Below, piece after piece: positions 23,830-36,117 of a stretch of 64,000 nt of DNA (position 1 is the first letter of the stretch; each line of letters starts with the position of its first letter). The position numbers were made by a program, and so were the translations under genes. A model generated the notes under the pieces. That model had not been told where the DNA came from. It ran no database searches and was given only the letters and a program-made list of their open reading frames with translations. Where the stretch lies: NCBI GenBank assembly GCA_024803745.1, contig JANJXV010000024.1, positions 5,054,106 to 5,118,105 on the forward strand. The letters are read 5' to 3'. This DNA is from Megascapheus bottae (taxonomy: Eukaryota; Chordata; Mammalia; Rodentia; Geomyidae).

Positions 23830-26150
23830 AATTTCAGCTCTTATAATATTTACTAATAAATACTACAGGGTATTTTCTAAATGTTAAGTGTAGAATATAA
23901 TAAGCATGTGCAAACAATTAGGAGTATATAGGTAAGGCTGGAGATTAATTGCACAGTGAACCTTAGCAGGAGTAGCTGACGGAGTCTGTAATTGCCTTCC
24001 TGGCTCTATGCTGCACATTGATGCCCTTTACCCCCACCCCTTACTACATAACATTGATCTCACTAGTGGGTTTCTGAGTTGCTAAGAACTTGTAGTACAA
24101 TGGATCTGGTTTTGGTTTCACTGGCTGGAGGCCAAAGCTCTAGCTATTCTGTTGCTTTTGTTACTTCACATATTGTGCATGTAACTTGCAGCTGCCTTGC
24201 ACTGATGATTCAACTTATTCAAAAATGGAATTTCCATGGATTATTAAAGTGAGATGAATTATAAAGAATTTTTGGTTTTCTGGAAAAGAACCATGCCATC
24301 ATCTAATCTAAAATGTTATGAGGATATTGTAGGTAAGTTTGGGGTTTAAATTCTAGGGCTTTAAAAAAATCTCCACATATTCTTTTACTCAACATCTGAA
24401 TCCATTTGGATGCAGATGTGTTGCTGTGACTGCTGGGAGGCCATATGACATTCAAAGCTCAGGGATCTAATACAATAAGAGACTGGACACTGGAAACCAC
24501 AGTCTCTGTGGAAGGTGGTGGCACAAGTCTATGTCTGACATGTAGGTCAAGGTCGAATCCCAAAGACTCTAAAGTCAAATATTTTAGCTTTGGCTTATGG
24601 TGAGAAAAAAAAACATAAGGAAGATGAAAAATGGACCAGATTGTTCATGTACATAAAAATAAAGCCAACAACAACATCAACAAAGTATAGTTACCTATTA
24701 GAGAAGACATAGAATCAATTAAATTCCCAGAATTGCATTGTTTCTCTTTAGATGGTAGGTACACTAAGTTATTTATGCATCAAAGTAGGCCTGTTTCTAG
24801 CACATACTTATATTTGTCACTTGAATATTTAGTTTGAACAAGGATAATTTCAGCACACTTAATGAATGATTCAAAAGCACTCTCTTAATACATTGGACTT
24901 CATTATCTCTCTGCTGATGTCCTTCAAAAAAGAATTTCCTGACATTTACTAGAAAATAATAGCTTAAATTCAATATAGTATTCCTCTTTGTTCTTAGTGT
25001 CCTCTTGGGCCATTTCTCAAACAATAGATTTAGTTAATTTGGTTGACACACACAAGAATAGAAGTCCTTTTTATACATGCTGTCCTCTTGGTGAAATAGT
25101 CAAATTGTTATTAATTATTTTTTCCTCAACTCCCTGGATGAAGAATTTGACCTATGTATGAAGTATTGGCACTATACACTTTAAAGGGAAAATAAATTTG
25201 CAATTTTCTTCCAACAAAAATCTTTGCTATTTTCTTTTACAAAGGCTTTTCACAGAAAATGATTTTAAAACCATCACTGATTTCTTGACAGAGTGCCATT
25301 TTGCTTATTCAATATACAGTAAATTAAAATGTAGTTTGGATACATTTAACACAACTAACCTATTTAGTCATCTTTTCAAAAAAGAAAATAGTACAAATAT
25401 TAGCAATTTTGTGACATGACAGCAGATTTGGTCACTTTTGTAGGTGATTAACTAAAATAGTAAAACATAATATTTCTGATATTCATGAGAAGAGATCTGA
25501 CAGGGCAAATTTCTATCATGTGTTTGAAAGACAGTGATCACTGGGTCATGTCATATAGAAATAATTACAACAACTTTGTGAAGAATTCATACTCAACCAC
25601 TTTTATTTCTTGCTATTTCTGAGTGATGAGCCATTGTTCCTGCAAGTAATTTAATTCCAGTTCCTCTGACATTCAAATCAATCAGTTAGCACATAAAATT
25701 TAGCCAAGTGTTCCTCAAACTGTGAGCTCCCAGAATTGTTCTCTTATTTAACATCTGATTTCCTTTTCCTCTCTCTTTCCATGTTAGTTCATTATAATTT
25801 ATCTTGTGTTTTTAGACATCATGCTGGTGTCATCTCCCAAAAAGAATGACATTTTCAAAAGGAAGAACATAATCTATGTTGAGAACATACATATTAAAAG
25901 TAAGAGAAAGCTACAATTCACTTGTAAACCTAGTAAAAATGGAAAAGACTTTGGCATTATTTAGCATATGAAGAATTATGCCCAAAATATTAGAAGAACC
26001 ACTTAAGGATGAACATATTTGAGTCAAAATAGGTACAAAGGAAACTAGAATGTTTAGATTAAAGATGGTAGAAAATTTTTCAGAAAGATTATGAGTAAGA
26101 CTCATAATCTCATTGTGAGTCTATGAATAGCTCATAGCTATCCAGCTTGT
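23830..26150. other. Unassigned AT-rich sequence
   Basis: No recognisable gene or datable repeat. ORFs of 64-75 codons at 24797, 25198 and 25911 have random-looking composition. Confidence 0.4.
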
Positions 26151-26155
26151 AGAAT

Positions 26156-26157
<2 letters not shown>

Positions 26158-26204
<47 letters not shown>
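26158..26204. repeat. (GT)n microsatellite
   Basis: Uninterrupted GT tract of 47 bases directly abutting the A/T end of an inverted SINE. Confidence 0.97.
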
Positions 26205-26205
<1 letters not shown>

Positions 26206-26403
26206 TGGGACCGGAGCATTTTCCCTGAGCTCTTCAGCTCAAGGCTACTACCCTACCCCTTGAGCCACAGTACCACTTCTGGATTTCTAGTGGTTAACTG
26301 GAGATGAGTCTTATAGACTTTATTGCCCAGGATGGCTTTGAACTGCAATCCTCAGATCTCAGCCTCCTGAGTAGCTAGGATTATAGGTGTGAGCCACCAT
26401 GCC
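26205..26403 (-). mobile_element. B1-Geo composite SINE
   Basis: The plus strand shows inverted Geo-type sequence (GAGCTCTTCAGCTCAAGGCT, CCTTGAGCCACAGTACCACT), a central TAGTGGTTAACTGGAGATGA and the inverted B1-like head (CTCAGCCTCCTGAGTAGCTA, GTGTGAGCCACCATGCCCC). AGAATTC occurs just left of the GT tract (26151) and again at the right edge, a possible target duplication that includes the GT tract in the tail. Confidence 0.75.
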
Positions 26404-26997
26404 CCGAAAGAATTCTTTTTTTTCCTTAGGTTTTTAATAATGCAATTTATTTTTAACATGTTTTTGTGTAGTTGATATACAGAGGGGTTACAGTTACATG
26501 AATCAGGTACAATCAGTACAATTTTTTTCTCATATGTTTTTTATTGTAATTAATAGAAGGGTTACATTATATTTGCCAGATAGAAGGTACATTAATTCAC
26601 GTACATTGATACCCTTTCTCATGTCTTGGTCCCCATTTCTCTCCCCCCCATTCCCACCCCTCATCTTGTTTCCCCCCCTTCCCTATCCAATTTCAAATAA
26701 CCAAGTACAAATATATCCAATATATCAGATAACAAAGTAAGATACTGTAACAATATGAGATACTCAAGGGATAGCAAAAGAGATGAGAGATAACATAGTA
26801 CATTAAGGACAACAATCACTCATTATTTGGCTTTTGTTTCCGCTGATCTCTCCCCGAAAGAATTCTTTTTTTATTTTTTTATTTTATTTTTTATTGTAAT
26901 TAATAAAAGGGTTACATGATATTTGCCAGATAGTAGGTGCATTAATTCACATACATTGATACCCTTTCACATGTCTTGGTAAACCGAAAGAATTCTT
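26404..26997 (-). mobile_element. Two or three nested inverted L1 3' ends at one target site
   Basis: The sequence CCGAAAGAATTCTT occurs at 26404-26417, 26854-26867 and 26984-26997. Between copies 1 and 2 lie T-rich sequence, an older L1 end (GATATACAGAGGGGTTACAG) and a younger L1 3' UTR from about 26522 (TTTTTTATTGTAATTAATAG). Between copies 2 and 3 lies a further ~115 bp L1 3' end of the younger type. All are inverted. The repeats look like target-site duplications from repeated L1 insertion at the same sequence. Confidence 0.75.
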
Positions 26998-26999
26998 AT

Positions 27000-27700
27000 A
27001 CTTTCTAATCATAAGAGCTCTTCCAGATTTTTTAGTTGCAAACCTGAATCTCATCTACTTTTCTAGGACTTTGGAAATTGACATCACTTACTTTCCTAAC
27101 CAGATTAAATCTTCCAAGTCGGAGTTATTTTCTCCTGCTTCATCTGGCTCCCCCTATTTCCATTTTTTTTATCCTGATGAGGGGTACATAATCCTACATC
27201 AGCTGAGATTTTGGATTCAATCCTGCTCCCAGGCAAAGGAAATATCTTGAAGTGACCTCACCAAGTAAATGTATTGTTCATTCTCTCCTGATTTATGGCT
27301 TACTTTAATCAATGAGTTTCAGTGCTTTGTGATTGTCTTACCTGTCAATTACCTCTCCTCCATGAACATTAAGGTTTTGTCTACCATCCTACTATAAAAT
27401 TAGCATTGCCTTCTGGAGGCACCTATGCTGGAAAGTACCTTGACACCTAACACATTCACCACATCCTCCACCATTATTCCCTGTGGAAGTATCTTCTCTT
27501 CCTGATGGAACCCATGTACTGAATTTTCACCTTTTCCTTGTCACCATAAACTGTTTTACTATGTAACCCTCCTCCACTATTATTATCTAGTTTTGACTTA
27601 CAGTTTTGCTTCACCCTTCTCATCATACCCGTTCTCTGCTATCTTGATGTCACCAAGTATTGGAAGGGAGGAGCTCTGTTCTGAAGCATGGGCTAATACT
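27000..27700. other. Unassigned sequence, possibly an old LINE relic
   Basis: No gene seen. Pyrimidine-biased composition with a TCTACTTTTCTAGGACTTTGG-like stretch vaguely recalls antisense L2/CR1 relics, but no identification can be defended. Confidence 0.2.
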
Positions 27701-27711
27701 TGCATCTTTCT

Positions 27712-28180
27712 TTTTTTCTTATTTTATTTTACTGTTTTATTGTCGGGAGAGGGGTTACAGTTACATTCGCCAGGTAATAGGTGCATAACTTCTTGCACAC
27801 TGATACCCGTTCTCATGTTTATGTCCCCGTTTCCCTCCCCTACCTTCTCCCAATCATCTTGTTTCCCCCCGCCCTTTCCTATTTCAAATAAACAAATAAA
27901 CATGTCAGATACAACATGAGATTAACCATAAAGGCAAGAAGAGAAGAGAAATAACATACTACATTAAGAATAACAATCATACAAAATAAAGCCCTTGTTT
28001 CCATATCCTAGGGTTCATTTCATTTAGTCTCATCCTATATGACCTTATGTACATAGGTTTTGAGCCATTGCGATCCTAGATGGGTGCTAATTATTACAAA
28101 CGAGAGAAACCATTGAGCCTATGTTCCTTTGGGTCTGGGTTACTTCACTTAATATGATTTTTTCCAAGTCTTGCCATTTC
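27712..28180 (-). mobile_element. 5'-truncated L1 3' end, inverted
   Basis: It begins on plus with poly(T) and TTATTTTACTGTTTTATTGT, runs through GGGGTTACAGTTACATTCG and the inverted purine tract, and ends in sequence complementary to the ORF2 end (GTTACTTCACTTAATATGAT). TGCATCTTTC/TGCATCTTTG repeats lie at about 27701 and 28182, a near-perfect target duplication. ORF 27593-27919 runs across it and is not real. Confidence 0.8.
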
Positions 28181-28199
28181 CTGCATCTTTGCTTTTCAT

Positions 28200-28730
28200 C
28201 ATGCATTAAAGATAAAGATGGTTCCACACCTTCGAATTCTTGAAAACCATGCCTCCTCCATCCAACCTTTTTGAACTTATCCAGAATTCTGATCTCTTAG
28301 TTATTCACTCTCTCATTCTCAATTTTCTACAGGCTTTTTCAAATCTGCCTCCAGATATGCTCTTTCCCCCCCTCCCCCCAGGTTGGAGAGAAAACAAAAC
28401 ACCTCTTCATCCTCCTGCAAGCAGTGCATATTGTTCTGTTGTCTTCTTATTGAAATAAACTAGACTAAATGAAATAACATAGTTATCTGTCATGTCTGAC
28501 ATACCTTCTATCCTACATTTTGGACTGAACCTCTCTACTCTAAATCACTGGAGCATTCGCTGCTGTCTTTTTAAGTATGGGAATGTTTTAGCAGGTTTTA
28601 ATATTTCTGAATTCTCTGCAATAATACAAATAGTCAATTATCTATTGTATACAAAATAACTATTGCATCTTAATGATATATGCAGAAAATTTCTCCAAAT
28701 AATGTAAATTTTAAACACCATAGGAATCAA
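28200..28730. other. Unassigned sequence without a gene
   Basis: No repeat or gene recognised. The ORF at 28240-28458 has no domain. Confidence 0.35.
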
Positions 28731-28733
28731 ATA

Positions 28734-28930
28734 CGGGCCAGGAGTTTGATCTAGTGGTAGAGTGCTTGCCTAGCATGCACGAAGACCGAGGTTTGATTTC
28801 TTAGTACCACATACATAGAGAAAGATGAAAGTTGTGCATGGCTCAAAGGATAGGGCCTTAGCTTTGAGAAAGCCCAAGGAAAATGTTCAGGCCCTGAGTT
28901 CAAGCCCCAGGACTGTCAAGAAAAGGAAGT
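28734..28930 (+). mobile_element. Diverged IDL-Geo SINE
   Basis: Recognisable head (GGCCAGGAGTTTGATCTAGTGG), B-box region and Geo monomer, with several substitutions and small deletions in the Geo half. No clear target duplication. Older than the copies at 15.9 and 17.3 kb. Confidence 0.8.
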
Positions 28931-29325
28931 AAATAAAGATAGTAATGTGGAACTTTTCATGACACTGTCCCCAAAGAGTGATTACAGTTTGACTTTGATC
29001 TTTGTTCTGTTCTGTTTTCTTTGAAGTATATGCTGCCCTGAACTCTTGACAACCAACTCCTGGGGGCACTTGGCAAGTTTTTCTGCAAAACAAGACATCT
29101 TCATTTGTGAATATATTTCTAATCATCTTTGTAAAGTAGCTGGAGGCATCATTCTAAACTTCAACTTCATATAAACAAACGCTTGTATGCCCTAATTTCC
29201 TTGAGTGTTATGCCTGATAATCTTGTTTTTTTTCCTGTGAAAAATGGAAATATACTTGAACAGAAATTTTCATCTGAAGAACATGCATTGCTGATACTTA
29301 AGGAAAATAGGATAAACATAATCTT

Positions 29326-29412
29326 TTTTATTGTATTTTATTGTTGGGGTAATGTATAGAGGGGTTACAATTACATTTGTCAGGTAGTGGGTACATTACT
29401 TCTTGAACATGA
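29326..29412 (-). mobile_element. Very short inverted L1 3' end
   Basis: Only ~87 bases: poly(T), TATTTTATTGTTGGGGTAAT, GAGGGGTTACAATTACATT, and the start of the inverted UTR. Flanked by ATAAACATAATCTT at 29312 and ATAAACAGAATCTT at 29413 (13 of 14), so this is a complete, extremely 5'-truncated insertion. Confidence 0.8.
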
Positions 29413-30065
29413 ATAAACAGAATCTTATCATCGACAAAGTCATGCTTATATTAAAGTGTTCGTATCTCTTTTGGATTTCATATTTCCTTTGTTTTTAAAG
29501 GCCAGTTGTATAACTGACATCTGTGGGAATCCTTTTCTGACAAAACTTAGAGAAATTAAATATTCAAAACATCATCTTCTGTAATGAAGCAGCTAGAATA
29601 TTAAAGGTCTAGAGAGATATACTGAAGCGTAAGTGATATATTAGAGACACCAAACCTTCCTTGGTGTGGAAAAGAATTGCTTTGGAAGTAATTTTGTCTT
29701 ATCTACAAATGAATCATTTCTGTCTCATATATTCTGGAACTCATCTCTTCTCTCCTCTCTGGCTCATCTTGTACCCCACCCCTGGTGCCCACCATTGTAG
29801 CCATCTCTTTCTGTTACTAGGGCTTGCCTTCTATCTTCTGCCTAAACTAGAATTCTTTTAGTTAGATCCCAAGTTTGAGAAGTGAAGAATATCACAGGGG
29901 AAAAATTTAGTGAAGTGTAATGTGTCTTCTTCCCAGATGGCCTCCCATCTGCAAACGTCTTGGGTGAAGTTAGAGCTGTGCTATTTGCTAGGAGGTAGCA
30001 ACTGCTGTTTTAGGTCTGGTCTTCTTAGTTCAAGAAGGCTCTTTACAGACAATAGTTGTATTTGC

Positions 30066-30106
30066 TTATTTATTTATTTATGCATGTATTTATTTATTTA
30101 TTTATT
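30066..30106. repeat. (TTTA)n simple repeat and SINE tail
   Basis: Interrupted TTTA units, with one ATGCATG interruption. It probably represents the inverted tail of the degraded SINE that follows to about 30270. Confidence 0.75.
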
Positions 30107-30270
30107 GTGATGCTGGAGTTTTAATCAAGGGCCTTGTGCTTGCTCAGCAAGTAAACTACCACTTGAGTCATGTACCCTTGCAGCTCTTTGAGTCTGACTA
30201 GCTTAGGGCTCCCTTTCAAAGCCCACTGGACTTTGTGAGACTGCCTAGGCTCCTTCGAATATCAGTCATG
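30107..30270 (-). repeat. Old SINE relic, inverted
   Basis: TGCTGGAGTTTTAATCAAGGGCC and AAACTACCACTTGAGTCATG recall an inverted ID/Geo-like element; CTGGACTTTGTGAGACTGCC recalls the middle of the B1-Geo type. Strongly decayed. Confidence 0.4.
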
Positions 30271-30383
30271 CCCCCACTCTGATCACTGCCTTCTGCTTGT
30301 GGATCATTACACATCTGTACAACTTCTAGCATATTCACAGTAGTCTAGCTTTCCCCAAACTGATGCTGTCAGAAATGATGCCT

Positions 30384-30580
30384 TTGTGCTTATAGCTCAT
30401 GACTACAATCTCAGCTGCACAGGAGGCTGAGACATGAAGACTGAGGTTCAAAGCAAACCAGTGTAGAAAATCTAACAGAACCTATTTTCAGTTAATAAGT
30501 AAAAAGGATGGACAGAAGTCTTAGTGCAGATGGCAGGGCATCAGTCATTTGAGTTCAATTCCTGGGATAATGTAAAAAAA
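30384..30580 (+). mobile_element. Diverged B1-Geo SINE, plus strand
   Basis: The left part is B1-like (ATAGCTCATGACTACAATCT, CAGGAGGCTGAGACATGAAG, then AGGTTCAAAGC). The right part is Geo-like (GATGGCAGGGCATCAG, GAGTTCAATTCCTGGGAT) with an A tail. AGAAATGATGCCT at about 30372 and AGAAATGATATCT at about 30581 are imperfect flanking repeats. Confidence 0.6.
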
Positions 30581-30921
30581 AGAAATGATATCTTAAATGG
30601 TCCTCATGATTTTTACTAAATTCGCCCTTCCAATTTTAAAAATAATGACCAATTAGTCTTAAGTAAGTTGAACAAAGACAGGTCAAGTAAACTCTCAAAT
30701 AAGGATGAGGTATATTTTTAACCATGTTGTGAGGGAAAAATAGGATTTGATTAAGCTGCTATTTGTGAGCATATGCTGACATAAATCTAAGGTAGAACAC
30801 ATCCTGGACAACAAGCAGAATATTTTCCCATTGAGGCCAGGACTTGAACATCTAGCAGGATTTCTCTGGATAAATGGGCAAAAATTATTTTTTCCAAATG
30901 TGCCATTACAAATGTCTTACA

Positions 30922-31130
30922 GGGGCCAGGAGTTTGGCCTAGTGGTAGAGTGCATGTGTAGCATGCACAAAGACCTGGGTTCAATTCCTCGGTACCCCAC
31001 GTACATAGCAAAAAGCTGGAAATGGTGCTGAGGCTCAAGTGTGGTAGAGTGCTGGCCTTGAGAAAGTCCAAGGACAGTGCTCAAGCCCTGAGCCCAAGCC
31101 CAGGACTGGCAAAAAAAAAAAAAGAAAAAG
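30922..31130 (+). mobile_element. IDL-Geo SINE with perfect 12 bp target duplication
   Basis: Complete element with a 3' tail A13-GAAAAAG. AAATGTCTTACA is repeated exactly at 30910-30921 and 31131-31142. The minus-strand ORF 30787-31071 is read through it and is spurious. Confidence 0.92.
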
Positions 31131-31142
31131 AAATGTCTTACA

Positions 31143-33060
31143 ATTGCATTAAAAAAAACCTGTATACATACTTAGACTTTTGTGTCCACCTGAGAGATGC
31201 ACACCCATTCTACTCCTTCCAAAAGCAAATTGTACTGAAATCCTTACACGAAAACATCATTACGCACTCTTCCTTTGTGACTGTACAGCATGCAAGCATC
31301 AGGACAACTACCAAGAAGCTGCGGAAGCTGCATAGCTGCATAGGTCAAACTGTTACCTCCTGAATCCAAGATACAGAGCAGAATGCAAACAGCAGCTGAG
31401 GCTAGCCAAGTGGTGAGGCTTGAGGATGAGAGAGGAACACAGCACAGCCATATGAGGTGAATTATCTAACGGCATCTTGAAGTACCAGGACTGAATATCT
31501 TGATAAAGAATTCGTTTATGCTACTCAGAAGTACTTCAGAGCAGATGGTTACTCATTCACTAATACTTTGGGTTTTCTTTAAAATTAAATAACAATATTT
31601 CAGAACAAATGTGGATAAGAACCACCCCAGCAGACCTAATTGGCACTGCTGTTATATAAAGTTTCTTAGGAGAATCTAGGTTTGATTTTAAAAGAAAATG
31701 AAGGACAGCCCTCATTTTTGAGAAAGGAGGACAAAACTCTAGTAAATGTTCCTTAGTTCCTTTGAGCCCTTTCTGTCTCATTCTGTGCATGAAATAACTG
31801 TGTGTTTCCTGTGGTCCCTCAAATTGCCTTCCACATCTTGCAAAAATTAGGGGATATTATTGGATTAAAAACAAGCAAACACTGTGCTCATTCTGTCAAA
31901 CAGCCATGACACGCCAGGCTCAGAAAAATAGGTTGTTCTCATTTTCATTGATTTATTTCAAAACTTCTCTCAGTCAAAGGGTCCCTGGAGGTTGAATTAC
32001 TTTTTAGTATAGACTTTAGCCGAGATACATTAGTCAGAATTGGTGAAATATAGCTATTAACATATAAATCCAATACCTCATCAAGAATACATTTTAACCT
32101 TGGTGACAGCACCTAAAAATCATCATTTTTAATACCATTACTTTCTGCAGCTTTTTCATTGGACATGGATGCTTTAGTGATTTAGTGCCACAACAGTAAA
32201 ATGTCAAGAGGATTTATTGGAATGAAGCAGATCAATTCATATTAGAAAACAGGAACGAGGAATAAAATATTGCTTTTTGGATCTCTTTTGTTCTCCTGTT
32301 CTAAGTAGAGGGGATTGAAATCATATATAACTAGAACCTTAAATATTAAAAACTAACTTATTTTTCTTAAATTACATTCTACTGTAAATAGTTGTGTCGT
32401 TGAGTCATAATAAACAATGAAACCTATTTTGTCCATCCATAGTCAGCAATATATCTAATTCCATCAAGCTAAAGCATTCATTTTTATCAATTCTGACATA
32501 AAGAGTTGATTTCTAAGTCAATTTTGGATCTTTTTAGATTGAGATAAGTGAGGGCAATAACAGTTTATTGAATTGTATCAAATGTAACCACAGTGACTCC
32601 TCTGCCATGTTGATGTTTATTTCCATGGAAACTGGCTGCACAAAAAATAGCTAATATTCTGTTTTGTTTATTAAATCAAGTTTGAATATTTCTTCAAGTG
32701 CAGTTACCAAGGTAGGTGATGAGGATTGCTTTGAGGATTTAAAATCATTTCTGAACAAGTGTGACAAATGCTTGTGAAGGAATGCTCTGAGAGCAGAAAA
32801 AGGTCACCTTGCTCAGAATATCTAGAAAGACTTTCCGGAATAGGTGACAGGTGGCACTGAGCTGTCTTCAAGGACAAGTAGGAAAATCAAAGATGAAAAT
32901 GAAAGGTTCTTGAGATAAAAGATACAACAGAGCAAAAAGAATTTGGTAGATAAATAAGTACCAAATCTTAGGTATTGCTGATAGTCTCACTGATAATCAT
33001 TATCTGGAAGACAAAGATATTTGTGGTGTTTGTATCAGGCATTTGTTATTTCTTCACCCC
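31143..33060. other. Single-copy-looking sequence, no gene
   Basis: No repeat recognised and no coding signal. About 32100-32800 is uniform, moderately AT-rich and free of poly(A) runs or SINE parts for 700 bases, which is unusual in this window; it may be worth a conservation check. Confidence 0.35.
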
Positions 33061-33089
33061 TTTTCTTTCCTTTCTTCAGTTTTAAACCT

Positions 33090-33256
33090 CCTCCTTTCCT
33101 TTCCTTCCTTCTCTCTTCCTCCCTCCCTCCCTTTTATCTCTTTCCTTCCTTCCTCCCTTCCTTCCTTCCTTTCATTTTTTAAGCTCCAAGTATAATTTTA
33201 ATGTAAAGGTAAAGACATTTTTCTCCCATTTTAACTATTAGGACTTCCTTTCTTTT

Positions 33257-33299
<43 letters not shown>

Positions 33300-33304
33300 G
33301 TCTG

Positions 33305-33378
<74 letters not shown>

Positions 33379-33540
33379 TTTCTCCCTTCCTTTCTCTCTC
33401 TCACTTTTACTCTCCCGCCCTCCATCCTTCCCTCCCTCTCTTCCTTCCTTCCTTCCTTCCTTCCTTCCTTCCTTCCTCCCTTCATTTCTTCATTTGTCCT
33501 TCCTTCTTTCCTTCGCCCTTCTTCTCTTCCTCCCTCCCTC
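33090..33540. repeat. Pyrimidine microsatellite cluster, (TTTC)n and (TTCC)n
   Basis: TTCC-rich 33090-33175, (TTTC)n 33250-33375 with one CTGTCTGT interruption, then TCCC/TTCC units 33376-33540. The minus-strand ORF 33231-33581, rich in Lys, Glu and Arg, is a translation of this repeat and not a protein. Confidence 0.95.
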
Positions 33541-33756
33541 AAACTTGAGGGCACTGAGATTGCAGGGATATACCAACACAACTAGCTAGGCATCTATTTT
33601 TCTGTGTAGGTTATTTCATCTCAACTTTCCTTGGAGAACCATACATTATCACATTAAATGTCAGGTTTGGGTGAATCAAACTATCCTACCTTCATGGTCA
33701 CATGTCTTAGGCCTGACCATGCAAAGGAATTCCATTGTCATAACCACAGTAGTCAA

Positions 33757-34240
33757 AGAGTTATATTGGTTCCTTATTGCTGCTATAACAAAGACCACAA
33801 ATAGAGTCTTAAATACAGACATCATTTTATTAATGAAATGGGAGAATACCCAAAACTGAAGGTATCAGCAAGACTGCTTTCCTTCCAGAGTTCTAGGGAA
33901 GAATTTGTTTCATTATCTTTGCAAGCTTTTAGGGAACTACCTACATTTATGATCTCCTGGCCCCTACCTTTGTCTTCAAGATCAGTGGCCTTATACTTTC
34001 AATTCTTTCTTACACCTCTGCTTTTGTCATCGCATCTATTATTATGACTATAAACTTTCTGGCTTCCTTTTATAGAATGGTATCCCAGTGGTTTCATGGA
34101 GCTCATATGAATAATTCAGGTACATTTCTTGCCTCTAGATCCCTAACACTGGCAAATTCCTTTTTACTGTATGAGGTAACATTTTTGTAGACTGCTGGGA
34201 TTTAAAAGTCAACATATACGTGGGTGGTCATTCTATCTAC
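33757..34240 (+). repeat. Ancient interspersed repeat, copy 1
   Basis: It starts with TTCCTTATTGCTGCTATAACAAAGACCAC, a phrase known from a widespread old mammalian repeat, and keeps the GTATCAGCAAGACTGCTTTCC order. Related wording occurs at 42365 and 50258 in the same orientation. I cannot assign the class (LTR or L1-derived) with certainty. Confidence 0.5.
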
Positions 34241-35940
34241 TTGAGTACTAATGTGACCTAAGATAAGCCAATATGACTTAGCCACTAAATTTACTTAGAA
34301 ATAATCAGAAGGAAGTAAATACCCTCCTTGTACTAGAAGATTGATATAGTAAAATTTTAATTTTAGAGCTGTTGAGGGCCATTTCCCTACCATTTACGAT
34401 TATTTTAGAATAAAGTCAACAGAAAGAAAGCAAGGTAAAAGTTACAGAGACAAACAGAGAAAGAGACAGAGACAGTGAGAACTTGGCATTCACTATGGAA
34501 GTGGCTGGATGTATCTGTGCTTCTATCTCTGGCCTTTCCCATTATTTGAGTAAAAAAAAATTACCATTTTAAATGTAAGCCATTTGAATTGCACTTCTGT
34601 TGATACACCAAGAGTCTGGGGAGATGCAAAAACAATTAGGCCTTTAAAAACAGAGACACTATTCAATTTTTACTGAATAAACAAATAACTCTGGTGTTGC
34701 AAGCCTAGAAGCAAAAAGATGGATTGGAGAGGAACATCAGTGGATAAGATAAGAAATGATGAAAACTTGAAGCAAGCCAGTGTCAGAAATGGCAGAGAAT
34801 GTAGTGAATTACAGTTTTGAGCTGCTTGGATCACATGGCTGGTATAAAGAGTGAATCCTGGTTGAGTTCCAGGTTTCTGGCTTAGGTGACTGGATGAGTG
34901 GTTAGATTATGAATGGATAATCCATCTAGGTTCAATATTGCTTTAAGAATCACTATATCAGTATTAGGGAAGTTTATAATTTTTGATAAAGCTACATTGA
35001 AATAAGATGGATTTATATGAGAAAGGAGTTGAAGGTGATTTTAGGAAGATGCTGACAAGAGGTATGGCATCATGAAAATGTACAGAGGAAAGATTTTCAA
35101 GCAGAGAGTAAATGGACGCTTGTTTAGATGACGCGGAATGAAAAGAATACTGTTCTCTTCCTAGGAGTCAAACAACTAAAGGGAACAAATAGTCTTAATC
35201 CCCAATCTGAAAAGAATATTTATCCTATCAATACAAGAAAGTAGTAGAGCGTTCAGGTAGGATGCAAATGGAAGTTTACTGCAAAGAATGTATATATGGG
35301 GGCTACCACAATGCCAGCCCAAAGCAAACAAGTGTTTCTCTTTTTCTTTCCTATAGTCTCTCTGTTAAAAAAAATAGTAGGCTGACTTACAGAAATCAAA
35401 CAGGCAAGTACTCAGATGTTGAATAATTCATCTTGCCTGTTTCACTTAGGTAATTGCACAATACTTTTGCATATGTATCTAAGAAAGAATGTAGGTTGGA
35501 CATATCAGACCATGAATTTGAGTGTACAGTTTTGGCAAGTGACAGTTTCAGCTATTTTGTTTTTCTCTCTATTCATCTCTCATACTAATAAGGATTATTT
35601 CTATGTGCCAAGGCATCCTCAGTTTAAGCTGCAAATGTCATCCAGGTATCAAGAGGTAAGATTTTTTTAATGCTCCTAATTCTGTGCTTAACAATTGTCT
35701 AAACTGTCCCCACAATTTATGTTCTTCTCTGAGGACTCATTTTTTTAATCTGTTGGGTACTACTCTCCTGCATTAGGAATCCACAAACACAGACTCATCT
35801 AGAGGTTTGGAGGGGTGGTGGTCAAAGGTTCACACATCACTGAGAAAAGGCACTGTGCCTTCCTTCTCTCCTAATACTCTCAATTCTTCTTTCTTTGGAA
35901 TCGTGGACAGTTTACCTTACTTTTAAGGTGAATAGCACAT
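34241..35940. other. Unassigned sequence without a gene
   Basis: No gene or confident repeat. The ORF 35416-35670 has no recognised domain. Confidence 0.35.
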
Positions 35941-35944
35941 TAGA

Positions 35945-36117
35945 ATTTCACCTCTTCCTCATCCTCCTCTTTCTCTTCATCTTCCTCCTTCTCCTCTTCT
36001 TTTCTTTGAGATGGAATCTTGCTATGTTGCCATCAGACTCTTAGACTCAATCTCGCCTCAGCTCTCACATGTAGTTTATACTGAGGTTGCATACTACCAC
36101 ACCAAGCACAGAATTTA
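35945..36117 (-). repeat. Old B1-like SINE with pyrimidine tail
   Basis: A CT-rich tract (35945-36010) leads into TTTGAGATGGAATCTTGCTATG, GCCTCAGCTCTCACATG and a CACACCAAGC-like end, the inverted order of a 7SL-derived monomer. Confidence 0.5.

Noticed and set aside
26158..26204. CRISPR-like or other structured array
   Set aside because: It is a plain dinucleotide repeat, and no repeat-spacer pattern exists anywhere in this vertebrate window.
33231..33581. 116-codon minus-strand ORF rich in Lys, Glu and Arg
   Set aside because: Direct translation of the TTTC/TTCC microsatellite; no unique sequence.
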